This document shows positions 26,627 to 37,560 of a DNA stretch of 64,000 nucleotides, one piece after another. Position numbers and translations under genes: made by a program. Under the pieces are notes generated by a model. That model worked only from the letters and a program-made list of their open reading frames with translations, was not told the origin of the DNA and made no database searches. Source of the DNA: Ecdyonurus torrentis (Eukaryota > Arthropoda > Insecta > Ephemeroptera > Heptageniidae); assembly GCA_949318235.1 (NCBI GenBank), contig OX439135.1, forward strand, positions 22,064,501-22,128,500. The letters run 5' to 3'. Each line of letters opens with the position of its first letter. Position 1 is the stretch's first letter.

Positions 26627-27463
26627 ATTATTATGCACTTTTAACTTTTCATATATTATTTTAATGAATTTATATAGCATTTTAAAACTTATGAAAATAA
26701 TATAGTAAAAATAAAAATCTTTTCACTCTTTACCTATTTAATATTTAAAACATTTTCTTTCAAATTAAAATGGTATTTTTTTAACGACATATTTTTTTAG
26801 CACATCATCAAATTACGCTATTTGTAGTCAATATAATAGTAATTCAATTTTCTACCAATCAATTTATATCAATAAAATACTATTAAAAAAAAATGCTATA
26901 AAAGTAAACAATATAATGTTTTCTTTTTCAATTACAATTTTTAATACACACAATTTTTTTGATATGATATGATAGTATCATAAAAATTTTAATGTCATTT
27001 ATTGTAATAAAAAAAAAAAAGTTATAATTTTTTGTGTAATAAATACAACCCTATGTTTCTTCTTTTATATAATAAATCTGAGGGAGGTCTGTTGTCGAAA
27101 ATATTATTATACGTTTTTACCTATTAATTTTATGAGTTCCTAAAACTGTATTAAAGTGTACTGTATGTGTTTACTCCATACGTATATATATGTATTTCTA
27201 GTGTATATTATATCGCATATAAACGAAGCCATTTTGATATACTCATTGTTATACTCCCTCTACTATTTTTTCCTTTCTTTTTTTTTTTATTTCTATGGTC
27301 AAGCTGTGACGTCACAAAATAATGATTTTTCGCTTCAGAGAGCAACTCGCAAAATCAACCCCGCCCCCTTTTGTTAAATATAATTTTATAATTATATACT
27401 CTCTATATACATAGGTGTTTAATTTATTAGGAATATAAAATTAAAAAAATTAAAGGACATAAA

Positions 27464-27476
27464 GGGGGGGGGGGGG
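27464..27476 (+). repeat. Poly-G tract (13 bp)
   Basis: A G run followed by AGGGGAAAGG in otherwise AT-rich intron sequence. Confidence 0.8.
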
Positions 27477-27933
27477 AGGGGAAAGGTGAAAATTGCATTT
27501 AATTTTTCTTTTGTTTACGCATGAATTTTTTTGTAAATTGATTTTTTTTTTTATTAAAATTACAAATGCCAATACATTTTTACTCCCACACCAAAATATT
27601 ACTATCGATTATTATTATTTTGCTTTTTATTTTGTTGTTGTTGGTGTTTTTTAAGGCCAAAATACATGACAACGAATTCTGTTATGTTGAATGTGCAAAA
27701 CATTTTTGAAGATTAATGAAACTGTGCATGTAGTCTCTATAAAATTCTTATTTCAAAACTTAAAGTACAGTACTTAACTTGAAAAAAAAATTTGTCTCAA
27801 ACTTTTACCTAAAAATTTCCACACTATAATAAAGTATTGCGAGAAAAAAAAAATATAACTAAGAGAAAAGACAAAAAAAGTATAAGAAGAGACACTAAAG
27901 AGATAGTAAGGGGATTTTTTGTCCAGCAGTATC

Positions 27934-27935
<2 letters not shown>

Positions 27936-28015
<80 letters not shown>

Positions 28016-28025
28016 CTCTCTCATC
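27936..28025 (+). repeat. (CT)n microsatellite, interrupted
   Basis: About 60 bp of pure CT is followed by shorter CT blocks separated by ATC interruptions. Confidence 0.95.
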
Positions 28026-28704
28026 TCCTGAGAGCTATTTTACCCCTATGGATTACACTTTGCAATAACATAAATCTTGTCAAATGCAACCCTTACATAT
28101 GTGACTCTTTTTTAACCACAAACCCAACCCTTTTTATATTTTTTCTTTCTATCTCTCTCTTTTTTTTTATAATACGTTTAGAAAGAAATTATATTGCAGA
28201 AGTTATATTATAAAAATTCGATTTCTTAGCAGTAATAATATTTTATACTTAATCCTTGTGGTTTGACAGTATTTTTGATTAACTTTTTTTTTTCTTTTTT
28301 TTTATTTAATCGATGCTTCTATGCCTTATATCTTATACAGTACATGGGCAGTATTTTAACTTTATTTTAGATTTAAAATACGCATTTTGCTCCTTAAAAA
28401 AAATTATTTTAACAAATCATTACAGTATTGTTAATTGTTATTGTTATTTTAATTTGTTGTGTAATTTTTAATTATTATAACTTTTTTTACTTCCCGATCA
28501 AAAGAACTTGGAATGTAAAGAATATGGCAGTATTGTTGGTAGGCAATTAGAGTTCAACATTTGAATTTTGGAAAACCAATTGAACGGCTGAGTTGTTTAT
28601 TTACAATTGCTGAAAAGTCAAGATAACGTTCCTTATTGCTTTTTTAATTTCTTATAAATTCGTCTGTTCATGGATTATGCTATTCTCTTATACTGAAAGA
28701 ATAA

Positions 28705-28911
28705 ATTAAGTAATTTATGCTAAATTTATGTCATTATAGCATAAACGTTGCTAAATTGTAACACATTAATGTATAAATAATTATGGTTTGCAAGATAATC
28801 TTTATACTACACAGTATATATAATATAATAAAGTAATTATCTGTATATTTTATCATAAATTATGCAAAGCATAAAAATGTTGCTGAATATGGTCCAGCAT
28901 AATTATTACGT
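28705..28911 (-). repeat. MITE family E copy, inverted
   Basis: It ends CAGCATAATTATTACGT, the reverse complement of the family left terminus ACGTAATAATTATGCT. It begins near AAGTAATTTATGCT. It contains the ATGTTGCTGAATATGG block, which corresponds to GCAGCAA next to the terminus in the other copies. Confidence 0.65.
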
Positions 28912-29047
28912 ATTTATTTTTATCCTTGCTATATTCCTTCATAGAGAGCCTCCAGAGATTCCTTCATGGACCTCAAATTGTGAATAGAAATCATAAGTTG
29001 CACTTTTACGATACACACTTTACAGAAAGTCACTTTTTTCGTATAGG

Positions 29048-29150
29048 TTACACATCCTTGCGCTTTGTCGCCATGTTTGTGGTGCGTAATGAATTGTCCA
29101 ACATAATTTTTTCCTCATTTGTCACGTAAATAAAAGTTTATTTTTACTCT
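29048..29150 (-). repeat. MITE family B fragment
   Basis: TTACACATCCTTGCGC, then TTTGTCGCCATGTTTGTGG and GAATTGTCCAACATA match the left third of the copy at 21431-21726. Similarity fades after about 100 bp. Confidence 0.8.
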
Positions 29151-29779
29151 AGTATGATCTCTCATTAAATTCGTTCTTCTGTTCAAAATTTTTCTGGAAG
29201 AAAAAAAAAATTTGTTTCGCAATGCCAAAGGATAGAAAATTGGAGTTGCCACGCACTTTTCCATATCCTATTATATTAAAAAATATGAATTGAATATCAG
29301 AAATTCAACAAAATGTTTTAGTAAAATTCTCCTTTGCGATAAAATTCATCTGTAAGAAAAAACATACTATATAAAAAGGGTAACGTTTATTTAAATATTT
29401 AAAACAAAATTAGAGTAATAATTTTTCACATGTGACATATAGAAGAAGGGGTTGCTTAAAAAAGAAAAAAAAAAGGAATTAAAAGTAAAGAGTTACTTTA
29501 AGTTTGTGAAAACGAGGTGTAAAGATATTGGTTGTTCAGTCAGCGTTGCAAATAAACGACACTAATTTTATGTTCAAATGTTACCCCGGAGTACAATTAT
29601 AACTTAAGAGCAGGGGAAACTATATATAAGTTGATTTGTAATTACTTTTTGTATACTTTTGTACAGTGAAAAGGTAAATAATTAATGGTATTATAGTTTT
29701 CATATTTTCAATGTTATTTACGTATGGAAATAAAGTTATGGATAATATTCTGCATAGTAATATTATTGTATATTTTATA

Positions 29780-29925
29780 TATAGACAAGTTTCACTCATA
29801 TTTAAGAGCCGCCATTTGTGAGATACAGAGGCCAACATAGGAAAACCGTTATTTAATTATTTTGTTATTATCAAATTAAGCTTCAAACCTCAATCTAAGC
29901 CTTATTTTTAGGTCCTAAGAGAAAT
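29780..29925 (+). repeat. MITE family B fragment, opposite orientation
   Basis: TATAGACAAG, then ACTCATATTTAAGAGCCGCC, GGCCAACATAGGAAAA and AAGCTTCAAACCTCAATC match the left half of the copy at 34849-35142. It may be the displaced other half of the fragment at 29048-29150, though the orientations differ. Confidence 0.75.
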
Positions 29926-31970
29926 TTACTGATTAAATTAACTCATTTTATCGAGTTAAGTAATTTTAGGTTCATGTGACTCAATAAGCTACTATTTTCT
30001 ATAAATGAATTGATAAAATGTGATTTGTTGATCGAATTGAAAATTTCCAGCTAGCTATATTTAGCTTTTAAGCTATTTCAACGAGTTGAAATGAGATGAG
30101 CCGAGGCCCCCCGCGGGCCTCGGATGAGCTATTTGAATAGCGAATATTAGTGAAAGTGAATCAACTACCTGGCTGTTAGTAATATGACGTTACTGCACCG
30201 AAAACCTCTATTATAATGCAGTATTCTGAAATATAAAATGGGATACTTATTTCTATTTTTAATAACACTCTTTGTATACAGAGTAAATGATGAATTTTTA
30301 AATTCTGTAGACTTGGCTCCATTATGAACCCCTATACATATTTTGTTATAATATTTTTATAAAATATTTTATTTCATATATTTTTACAGTATGCTGTTAT
30401 TCAAATATAACTCTTCAATCGAATCAACTAATATTTAGTTGCTATTACCAATTAGATATTTGTATAATATACCGTATAAATATTGAAATATCACATTAAA
30501 ATAAAAACTGTTAAATTCATCAGGTATTCAATTTTTACTACGACTAATTCATAATTTATGCTTGAAAATGCAAAAAGTTTGAACAAATATACTTTTCACA
30601 TATAACTGATAGTTTTTTTTTTAAATTCTGGAATAATTGAATGCTCAAATATTGATTTTCTCCTTATCATGATAAGTCTCTCAAAATTCTTACTTGTTAG
30701 TAGAAGTATAATAGTTGCATTATAAACACGTTACTTATTCAAAATGATTACTTTTATTACATATAATTATATTAAATAATAAAGTACATTACTTCAAAAA
30801 TATACATGATGTAGTTTAACTTGAAAAAGGAAAGCTGGTATTAACATCCCATATTATATTTTATATAGTTCATCTATTACTCTGATCCGAAAACTACATT
30901 ATGCTTAAAATTGTTGAAAATTTCTAAATCAATTATATATTTCAAACAAAACTAATATAATTTTTTTCATAAAACAGCCAATTATATTTGCTTCTTCACT
31001 AAACTCTCAAATAATTTTCTTCCAGCAATGTTATTATGCAAAAATATCGCCAATACAACTACAAATTAATGTATATTTATTTCTGAAAAATGACAATTCA
31101 AATTTTTATTTTTTTTTTTATTTTTTTTTTTTTAATTTAAAATAAATTTGTTATTTAAAACTTTTACATACTGTAAATAAATTCAATTTCATCCATTTAT
31201 AATTAATCCAAAAAATTCATGAAAAAATGCAAAAAATTCTAATATATTTTTCAAATAAAACTAATATTATAAAATTTTCACTTGAAAATGACCAATTTTA
31301 TATGCTACATAATTAAATTCTCAAATAATATATTTTTTTCCCTCTACTATATAATATAACATTTTTTTTTCTTTCTCATATGGTAACATGGCATGAAATA
31401 TCTCAAAATTCCAGAGAATAATGTGAAGGGATGGAGATGAGCTGTCAAGTTGGGAAAGTTAGGTCTTTAGATAAATGACAAGCGCACAGACATATTATAC
31501 ACATTGCAAAAGTGCTGTAGGGGTGGAGAGAGAGTGAGAGAGGGAGGTTTTAATTTTATCTCATGCCAGAAATGAGTGAAAGAGAGACGAGAGAGAATTT
31601 ATATGTATAATGCATGTGTAATATTATGCAAGAGTTATGTGTCTAATTGAAAATACTTGTCTGATAATTCTAAAAATTCATTGTTATTTGTTTTAAAACA
31701 ATAGAATTGTTTCTACTTTTTATTTTAAATTTATTTTATATCTTTGCTTCACATAGTGATAAAAATAAATGTCTTATTGTTAAGTTACTATTTTATATAT
31801 AAAAAATCTTTATTTATAATGTTATCAAGTATAGTTTTATGTCTTTGTTATATATGGTTTTTCTTTGAGTTTTTAATTTTTACTGAGCACATTATGTTGA
31901 AACTTTAAATAGCTACATTAACCTGGATAACTATAATTCTTTTTTTTTTAATTTTTGGCGACTTGTATTA

Positions 31971-31972
<2 letters not shown>

Positions 31973-32001
<29 letters not shown>
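31973..32001 (+). repeat. (AT)n microsatellite
   Basis: About 28 bp of pure alternating AT/TA. Confidence 0.9.
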
Positions 32002-32396
32002 CTGTTACAAAATTTGGCAATTACATGAACCTCTCAAGGCTTTTCTCACTAAAGTTTGTTGTAGGAAAAACTAATTTTTCTGTTCAAACCATTGAATATG
32101 AAAGCATAGTTGACATTTTGCCCTCGTATGTATTGTTGATTACTCGTAGAAAAACAAATTTGTTTGCCAGCTTTCATAACAATTTTTAATATGCAAATTG
32201 TACATAAAATATTTTTTCCCTGAAATTCTTCATAAAATATATTATATATTTAAATATATGACTTCCTGGTAAACACATATGATAGTGGGCTTACTACTCA
32301 GGAAAAGCAATTACATTTTTCCCTGTGTGCTAGATAATGTAACATACATGCCTCAAGTGCAGTAAATTTTTTAATTATACCTAATAGGTATTACCT

Positions 32397-32540
32397 ATAT
32401 TCAACTCAAAAAACCTGAGTTACCTGCCGTTCGACCTTTTACGGTATCGCCCAGCCGCCCCCCTTCTCCTCAAATGTGACAATGGGCGATACTTTAGGCA
32501 TGCCCGATTTAAATCGACTGAGGTTTTTTGAGTTGAATAT
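32397..32540. repeat. Short foldback element with AACTCAAAAAACCT termini
   Basis: The termini ATATTCAACTCAAAAAACCT and AGGTTTTTTGAGTTGAATAT are perfect 20-bp inverted repeats. The interior is more GC-rich and also partly self-complementary (GGTATCGCCCA versus TGGGCGATACT). The total is about 144 bp. It looks like a single-copy, MITE-like insertion within this window. Confidence 0.85.
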
Positions 32541-32768
32541 ATATATGGACTACTTCAAAAGTGGATACACTTATCGGAATTATGTTTTTATAATTGTTTC
32601 CCGATCCGAAAGTCACATCTATATCGTATATCTCAAAATATTTCTTGACATTTACGTCTTTTCTTTACAAAATTGTATTTACTGGATTACTATCGAAACA
32701 AACTTCATGTGTAAAAAATTAAATGAAATTTACAACACTATCAGAGAAGAAACAGATGTAATGAACTA

Positions 32769-32771
<3 letters not shown>

Positions 32772-32803
<32 letters not shown>
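32772..32803 (+). repeat. Poly-A tract (32 bp)
   Basis: Uninterrupted A run in intron 2. Confidence 0.9.
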
Positions 32804-32805
<2 letters not shown>

Positions 32806-34279
32806 TTATAAGCCTAACTATATATTTAATTAAAAAAAAAAGTTTTTAATTTGAAGTAATTTTGAAACAAAAATTCTTTGTTATAATTTAATGCAAAAAG
32901 GTTCTCTTCTGTATTTTATACATAATATGAAAATCTTCTTAGATATATAAATCAAACTTTTAATCTCAAAGTCTGGCGTACTTATTTAATATATATAGAG
33001 AGAGAGAGGGTGGAGTGATAGTCAAAAAATGAAGGGTAGTATTAGTCTAAGGGTAAAACATTGTAAGAAAAAATCAAGGAAAAAAAAAGTATTTTTAATA
33101 AAGACTTAAATTATAGTTTGTTATACTATTAGTTTAATTTTAGTAAATTAATTTTATTTACGACCTTTTTTTTATTTTTTATTATTCATAAAGTAAATTG
33201 TAATGGTGATATTCTAATCTGTAGTACTTTATAATGGTGGTTATTTGTGGATGGTTTTTATGAATCAGTGTTTTATTGGTTTGATATCGCTGTTGTGATA
33301 CAAAAAATGTAGTTGAATATATTGGAACATTCAGAAAATTTAATGTGTTAATAGTTATTAAAGAGTTTTTTTTTTTTTTTAATTTTCAAAACTGTTTTTT
33401 ATTGCATATTCTGAAAGAACTCATTGGTTGATTCAATACACAATATATTTTTACTATTTTTTTCCCACTCTTAAGTAACATTCAATTCTATGCAGGTGAT
33501 TTTAATCACCTATCGCAGCCACTTTAAAAGATAGATAATTTATAATTATAATTACTCAAATAAATAATAACGTAACAAAATAACAAACTTAAAAAAAAAA
33601 AAAAAAAAAAAAAAAATTAAGAAAAAAAAATCGATTTCTGTTTGAATTTTTTTATATTATATTTATATTATTTTTATATTATATTTTTTATTATTATAAT
33701 AATAATAAAATATATATATATATAATGAGAGAACTTTTTTTCCCAAATAAAAATTGAATTTATAAAACGCCTTCAATAATTTTTTTTTTTTTAGCTTTAA
33801 TAGAAATTATTTAACAATCTTTAACAATAGGGTTTAAAAGTAACTCTGTAGAAATCAAATAAAACAAATAATATTATCCTTATTATTTTATATACTTTTT
33901 TTCTGTATATAACAAAACTGCATCATATTCAATATTACATTTGAAACAGCTGTATATATGTTGTGTATATAGCTTATACCGCAACATAGTACTTGTATCT
34001 TCAAATCGTACTTTATATAAGGTCTATTTTACTATTTTGTTTATATGTGATTATATTCCTTATGTATTTATGTACTTTTTTGTTTAAAAAAAAAAAAAGG
34101 AAAGATAGTACGACTATAGTTTGCTTTCCTACCCTTCTCACTTACAGGAAATATTGATTATCTTATATCTTTGGTTAAATGTATAAAACATACGTATATA
34201 CGTTGTACGTATGTGTACAGTTGGAACAAATAAAATTGCATCATGTTTGCAGTCTTCATATACGTGTTAATTTAATGTA

Positions 34280-34595
34280 AGGGTGTATGCATTCATGTTA
34301 AAGTCGGCCTCATGTTGGATAACTTAATGGCATGGGTCATGGCGTAGGAAAACAATAATTTTGGCAGTTTAAAAACACTAATATGCAATATTTTTGAGAG
34401 CATTGATGCTGTAAATATGTTGAATTAGTATGTCAAGTATGTGAGAAAAATAACTAATAACTAAAAATTAACCGCATTATCCAAAGAAATTTGGCTTAAA
34501 TGAAATTTGTCCTATGTTGAGCAATGTTATGCACTACTCACTACTCCAGTATGGCCTCCAAGCGCAATAAATATGACGTCATCCGCATACACCCT
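34280..34595 (+). repeat. MITE family A, copy 5 (best-preserved ends)
   Basis: The left end AGGGTGTATGC and right end GCATACACCCT are perfect 11-bp inverted repeats. TA precedes the left end, and ATA follows the right end. Internal blocks TTTTTGAGAGCATTGATGC, CTCCAGTATGGCCTCCAAG and TGACGTCATCCGCATACACC are shared with the other copies. It defines the family terminus. The octamer is at 34574-34581. Confidence 0.9.
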
Positions 34596-34848
34596 ATACT
34601 CTATAGTTTCAGTTTAAAATATTTAAAAGTGAGACCATTATCCTTCTTTTTTTCTTAAATCTTGACTTTGTTACATTATACAGTATTTTTATTTTTTACT
34701 ATAGTTTCAAAAAAATGTTGAAAACAAGAGCATGAATGAAAAATTATAGACAATTTTGAGTCTTTCTATTTTTACCTCGCCTCTAATGATTGTCTCTTCT
34801 TTCACTGAAAAAGCCCTATTCAGTAACTTTCAGGGCAAATGTTTTACC

Positions 34849-35142
34849 TATAGACCGCTTGCACTCATTTAAGAGCCGCCATTTTGTTGGTCAGGAATAC
34901 ATAGGCCAGCATAGGAAAAACATCATTTTTATTTTTTTAATGGCAAAAGAAGCTTCAAACCTCAATCAAAGCCTTATTTCTAGCTCCTAATAAGCTCGAA
35001 GGATATGAGAAAAATTTGTTGAGTTGAAATAAACGATTTTTTATGTGAAAAATTAGGAAAAACGAAGTTTCCCCTATGCTGGACAATGCATTAGGCACCA
35101 CAAACATGGCGACAAAGCGCAAGGATGTGCAAGGGGTCTATA
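34849..35142 (+). repeat. MITE family B, copy 2 (full length)
   Basis: The ends TATAGACCGCTTGCACTC and GTGCAAGGGGTCTATA are inverted repeats. The interior includes AAGAGCCGCCATTTTGTTGG and GGACAATGCATTAGGCACC. The reverse complement matches 21431-21726 very closely, so this family was probably active more recently than families D, E and H. Confidence 0.9.
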
Positions 35143-37474
35143 CGACTCTACTTATTAAAGGTTGTTTTTTAAGTTCATAGTACAGATGTATGTTTCTCTA
35201 ATTTTTTTTTCTTTTTTAAACGTGAAGAAAACTAAAATATTACATTAAAAAAAAAAAAAAGATCTTATTGTACTTGATTTTTTTTTTTTTTTTTTTTATG
35301 TCAATGTGTGACATTTTCTATATAAAGAGGAGCCAAGTTTGTTTTTAATTTTGATTATTTGTTTATGTAATTTTTTTTTGAGATTTCAAATTTTATTAAC
35401 ATTATAATAATAATTTTTATATATTAATAAGACTTTTTACATTTACAAAGAGAAAAATAGAACAGAAATAAAAATCAATTATTCATGGTAGTTTAGTAAT
35501 AAAATTTTAATTTTTATAGATAGATATAAAAATCTAAAAATAGTGTTATTTTACATTTTTATTGTTTTAGTTTTTATCTTTTTTTTTTTTTTTTTTTTTT
35601 TTTTAGTATTCATGACTAGTTTTTATTGTTATACAACTTTCAAACACAAATGTTCTTAAATCGACATTTTGTGGCTGTCGTTTTTATATAACTTAAAAGA
35701 AATTAAAATGATTTTAACAATTGATAGTAAAATTTTAGGAAGTAAGTTAAAAATGATGACACTAATCTTTTAATTTTTATCAGTGATAAAATAATAATTA
35801 GTATTATCAAAACAACGTTAAAACTGTTATAAATATATTAATAGACATGTATATAGCGATTATTGTGTAGTTTTTGGGCCAATCCATTTGAATACATAAT
35901 AATACTATTTTTTTTTAATTAAATTTATTAGTAAAATTTTTATTGATATTTATTAACTTATTACATTTACAAAAGTTAGGTAAATTTTATTAGAAATTGA
36001 ATCATCAAATTTGTATAAAATATATTTTGAGTTTCTGAAAGTCAATTTATCGAAAATAGAATAATAATAATTAAAAATATATTTGAAAAATAAATTTATA
36101 GAAGTGATTTCTTAATCAGTGATAATTTGCTATAGATAATAATTATTGACGAATTGTTATTCATAATTAAGTTTTTCCCCATGGTTTTTCCAACGATAAT
36201 TTTCTTTTCAGAAAAAAAAAAAAAAAAAATGTAACGATCACTTTATAAGTTTTCTACCACGAACATTTGTCTAATGCAAATCAGTTATTAAAAGAAAACA
36301 AGGATAGAAATAACACTTTTCTATTATTATTTTATTGTTATTCTTATATTTTAAACTCCAATTTAACTTCGTTAAATATGGTATAATTGGTAATACCTCA
36401 AACACCAAATAGTTGAACAATAAACTAGAAACGTAAATATTCAAAAGTCTCTTGAAACGGAATACGTTTTTAAAATTACATACTAAAATTATGTTACAAT
36501 TTTAAAATTCACACTATATCAACAGTACTTTGAAAACCCATGTATAATGTACTACGTTATACATATGCATACATCAGTTTAATGTTTTACTTGATTGTAA
36601 TCTCTTGCAATGTTTTGTTTACGTTCTCATTTGGATGACGATAACTTTATTATTATCCCTTTGCTCTGCTTTTGTCTACCCAGGGTTGTTTAACATTCAA
36701 ACGACTTCACAAATCGACACTAAAATTTTGTGCGGTTGAAATGTCAACCTGCTCTTTTTTTTTTTCCAAGATTTATTTTATTACTTCATCATTGTAAATT
36801 GAATAATAAAATACTCTTTTTTTTCTCCCTTTTTTTGTGTTGTTTACTAAAATAGTTAAATTATAAATATAACTTGAAAAAAATATCATGTTCAAGTATT
36901 TTGTGTTAAGTATTAACTCGATAAAATAAATTTATTGACAAAAATTTGTCGTGACATTTTTTTTTAGTAAAATTTGTTATACATATATGTAATAAAAAAT
37001 ACTATTATTATTATTTTACAGCGCACTTTGTTATTATGTTACGATTTTTTTAAAATGTAAATCACAGATTTTTCTTACTCCATATATGGACAAAAATATC
37101 TACTAATCACGCTTAGTAGTTTGGATTTTTACTCAATTTTAGTGAATTAGTAATGCATACGCAATAGTTTTTGATAACCATTGTTTAGTAAAAATAAATA
37201 ACTTATTTTAGGTAATAAATAACGAGATTTAAGATAGAATTCTACATTTTTTTTAAAATAAAATGTAAAGAACCACGTATTGTAAAATTTTATAAATCGA
37301 GTTATATAAATAAGAACTATAAGTTGTTCGTTATATTTTACTTTCCGAGTAAAAAGTAAAATGCTATGAAACATGTAGTTATGTACGACTAGAAAATTAA
37401 TAAATTTCATTTATCAGCTATGTAGTAAATTTGAACTGAGCGTTGCATAGTAAACTTTTACCTTCCACTCACTA

Positions 37475-37560
37475 AAACGTTGCGCGCAGGGGATGCGCTG
37501 TCGCACCCCTCCTCAAGAGTAGAGATCTTGGCTTGGAGACGCCAAGCCAAAGTAGTTTCA
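37475..37560. other. GC-richer patch with a perfect small stem-loop
   Basis: In a very AT-rich intron this patch is comparatively GC-rich (GTTGCGCGCAGGGGATGCGC). It holds a perfect 9-bp stem, TTGGCTTGG (37528-37536) and CCAAGCCAA (37542-37550), with a 5-nt loop. A 78-codon ORF over it has no recognisable domain. Function is unknown. Confidence 0.5.

Noticed and set aside
32476..32811. 111-codon ORF starting inside a foldback element
   Set aside because: It begins in the MITE, runs through AT-rich intron and ends in a poly-A run. No domain and no splice context.
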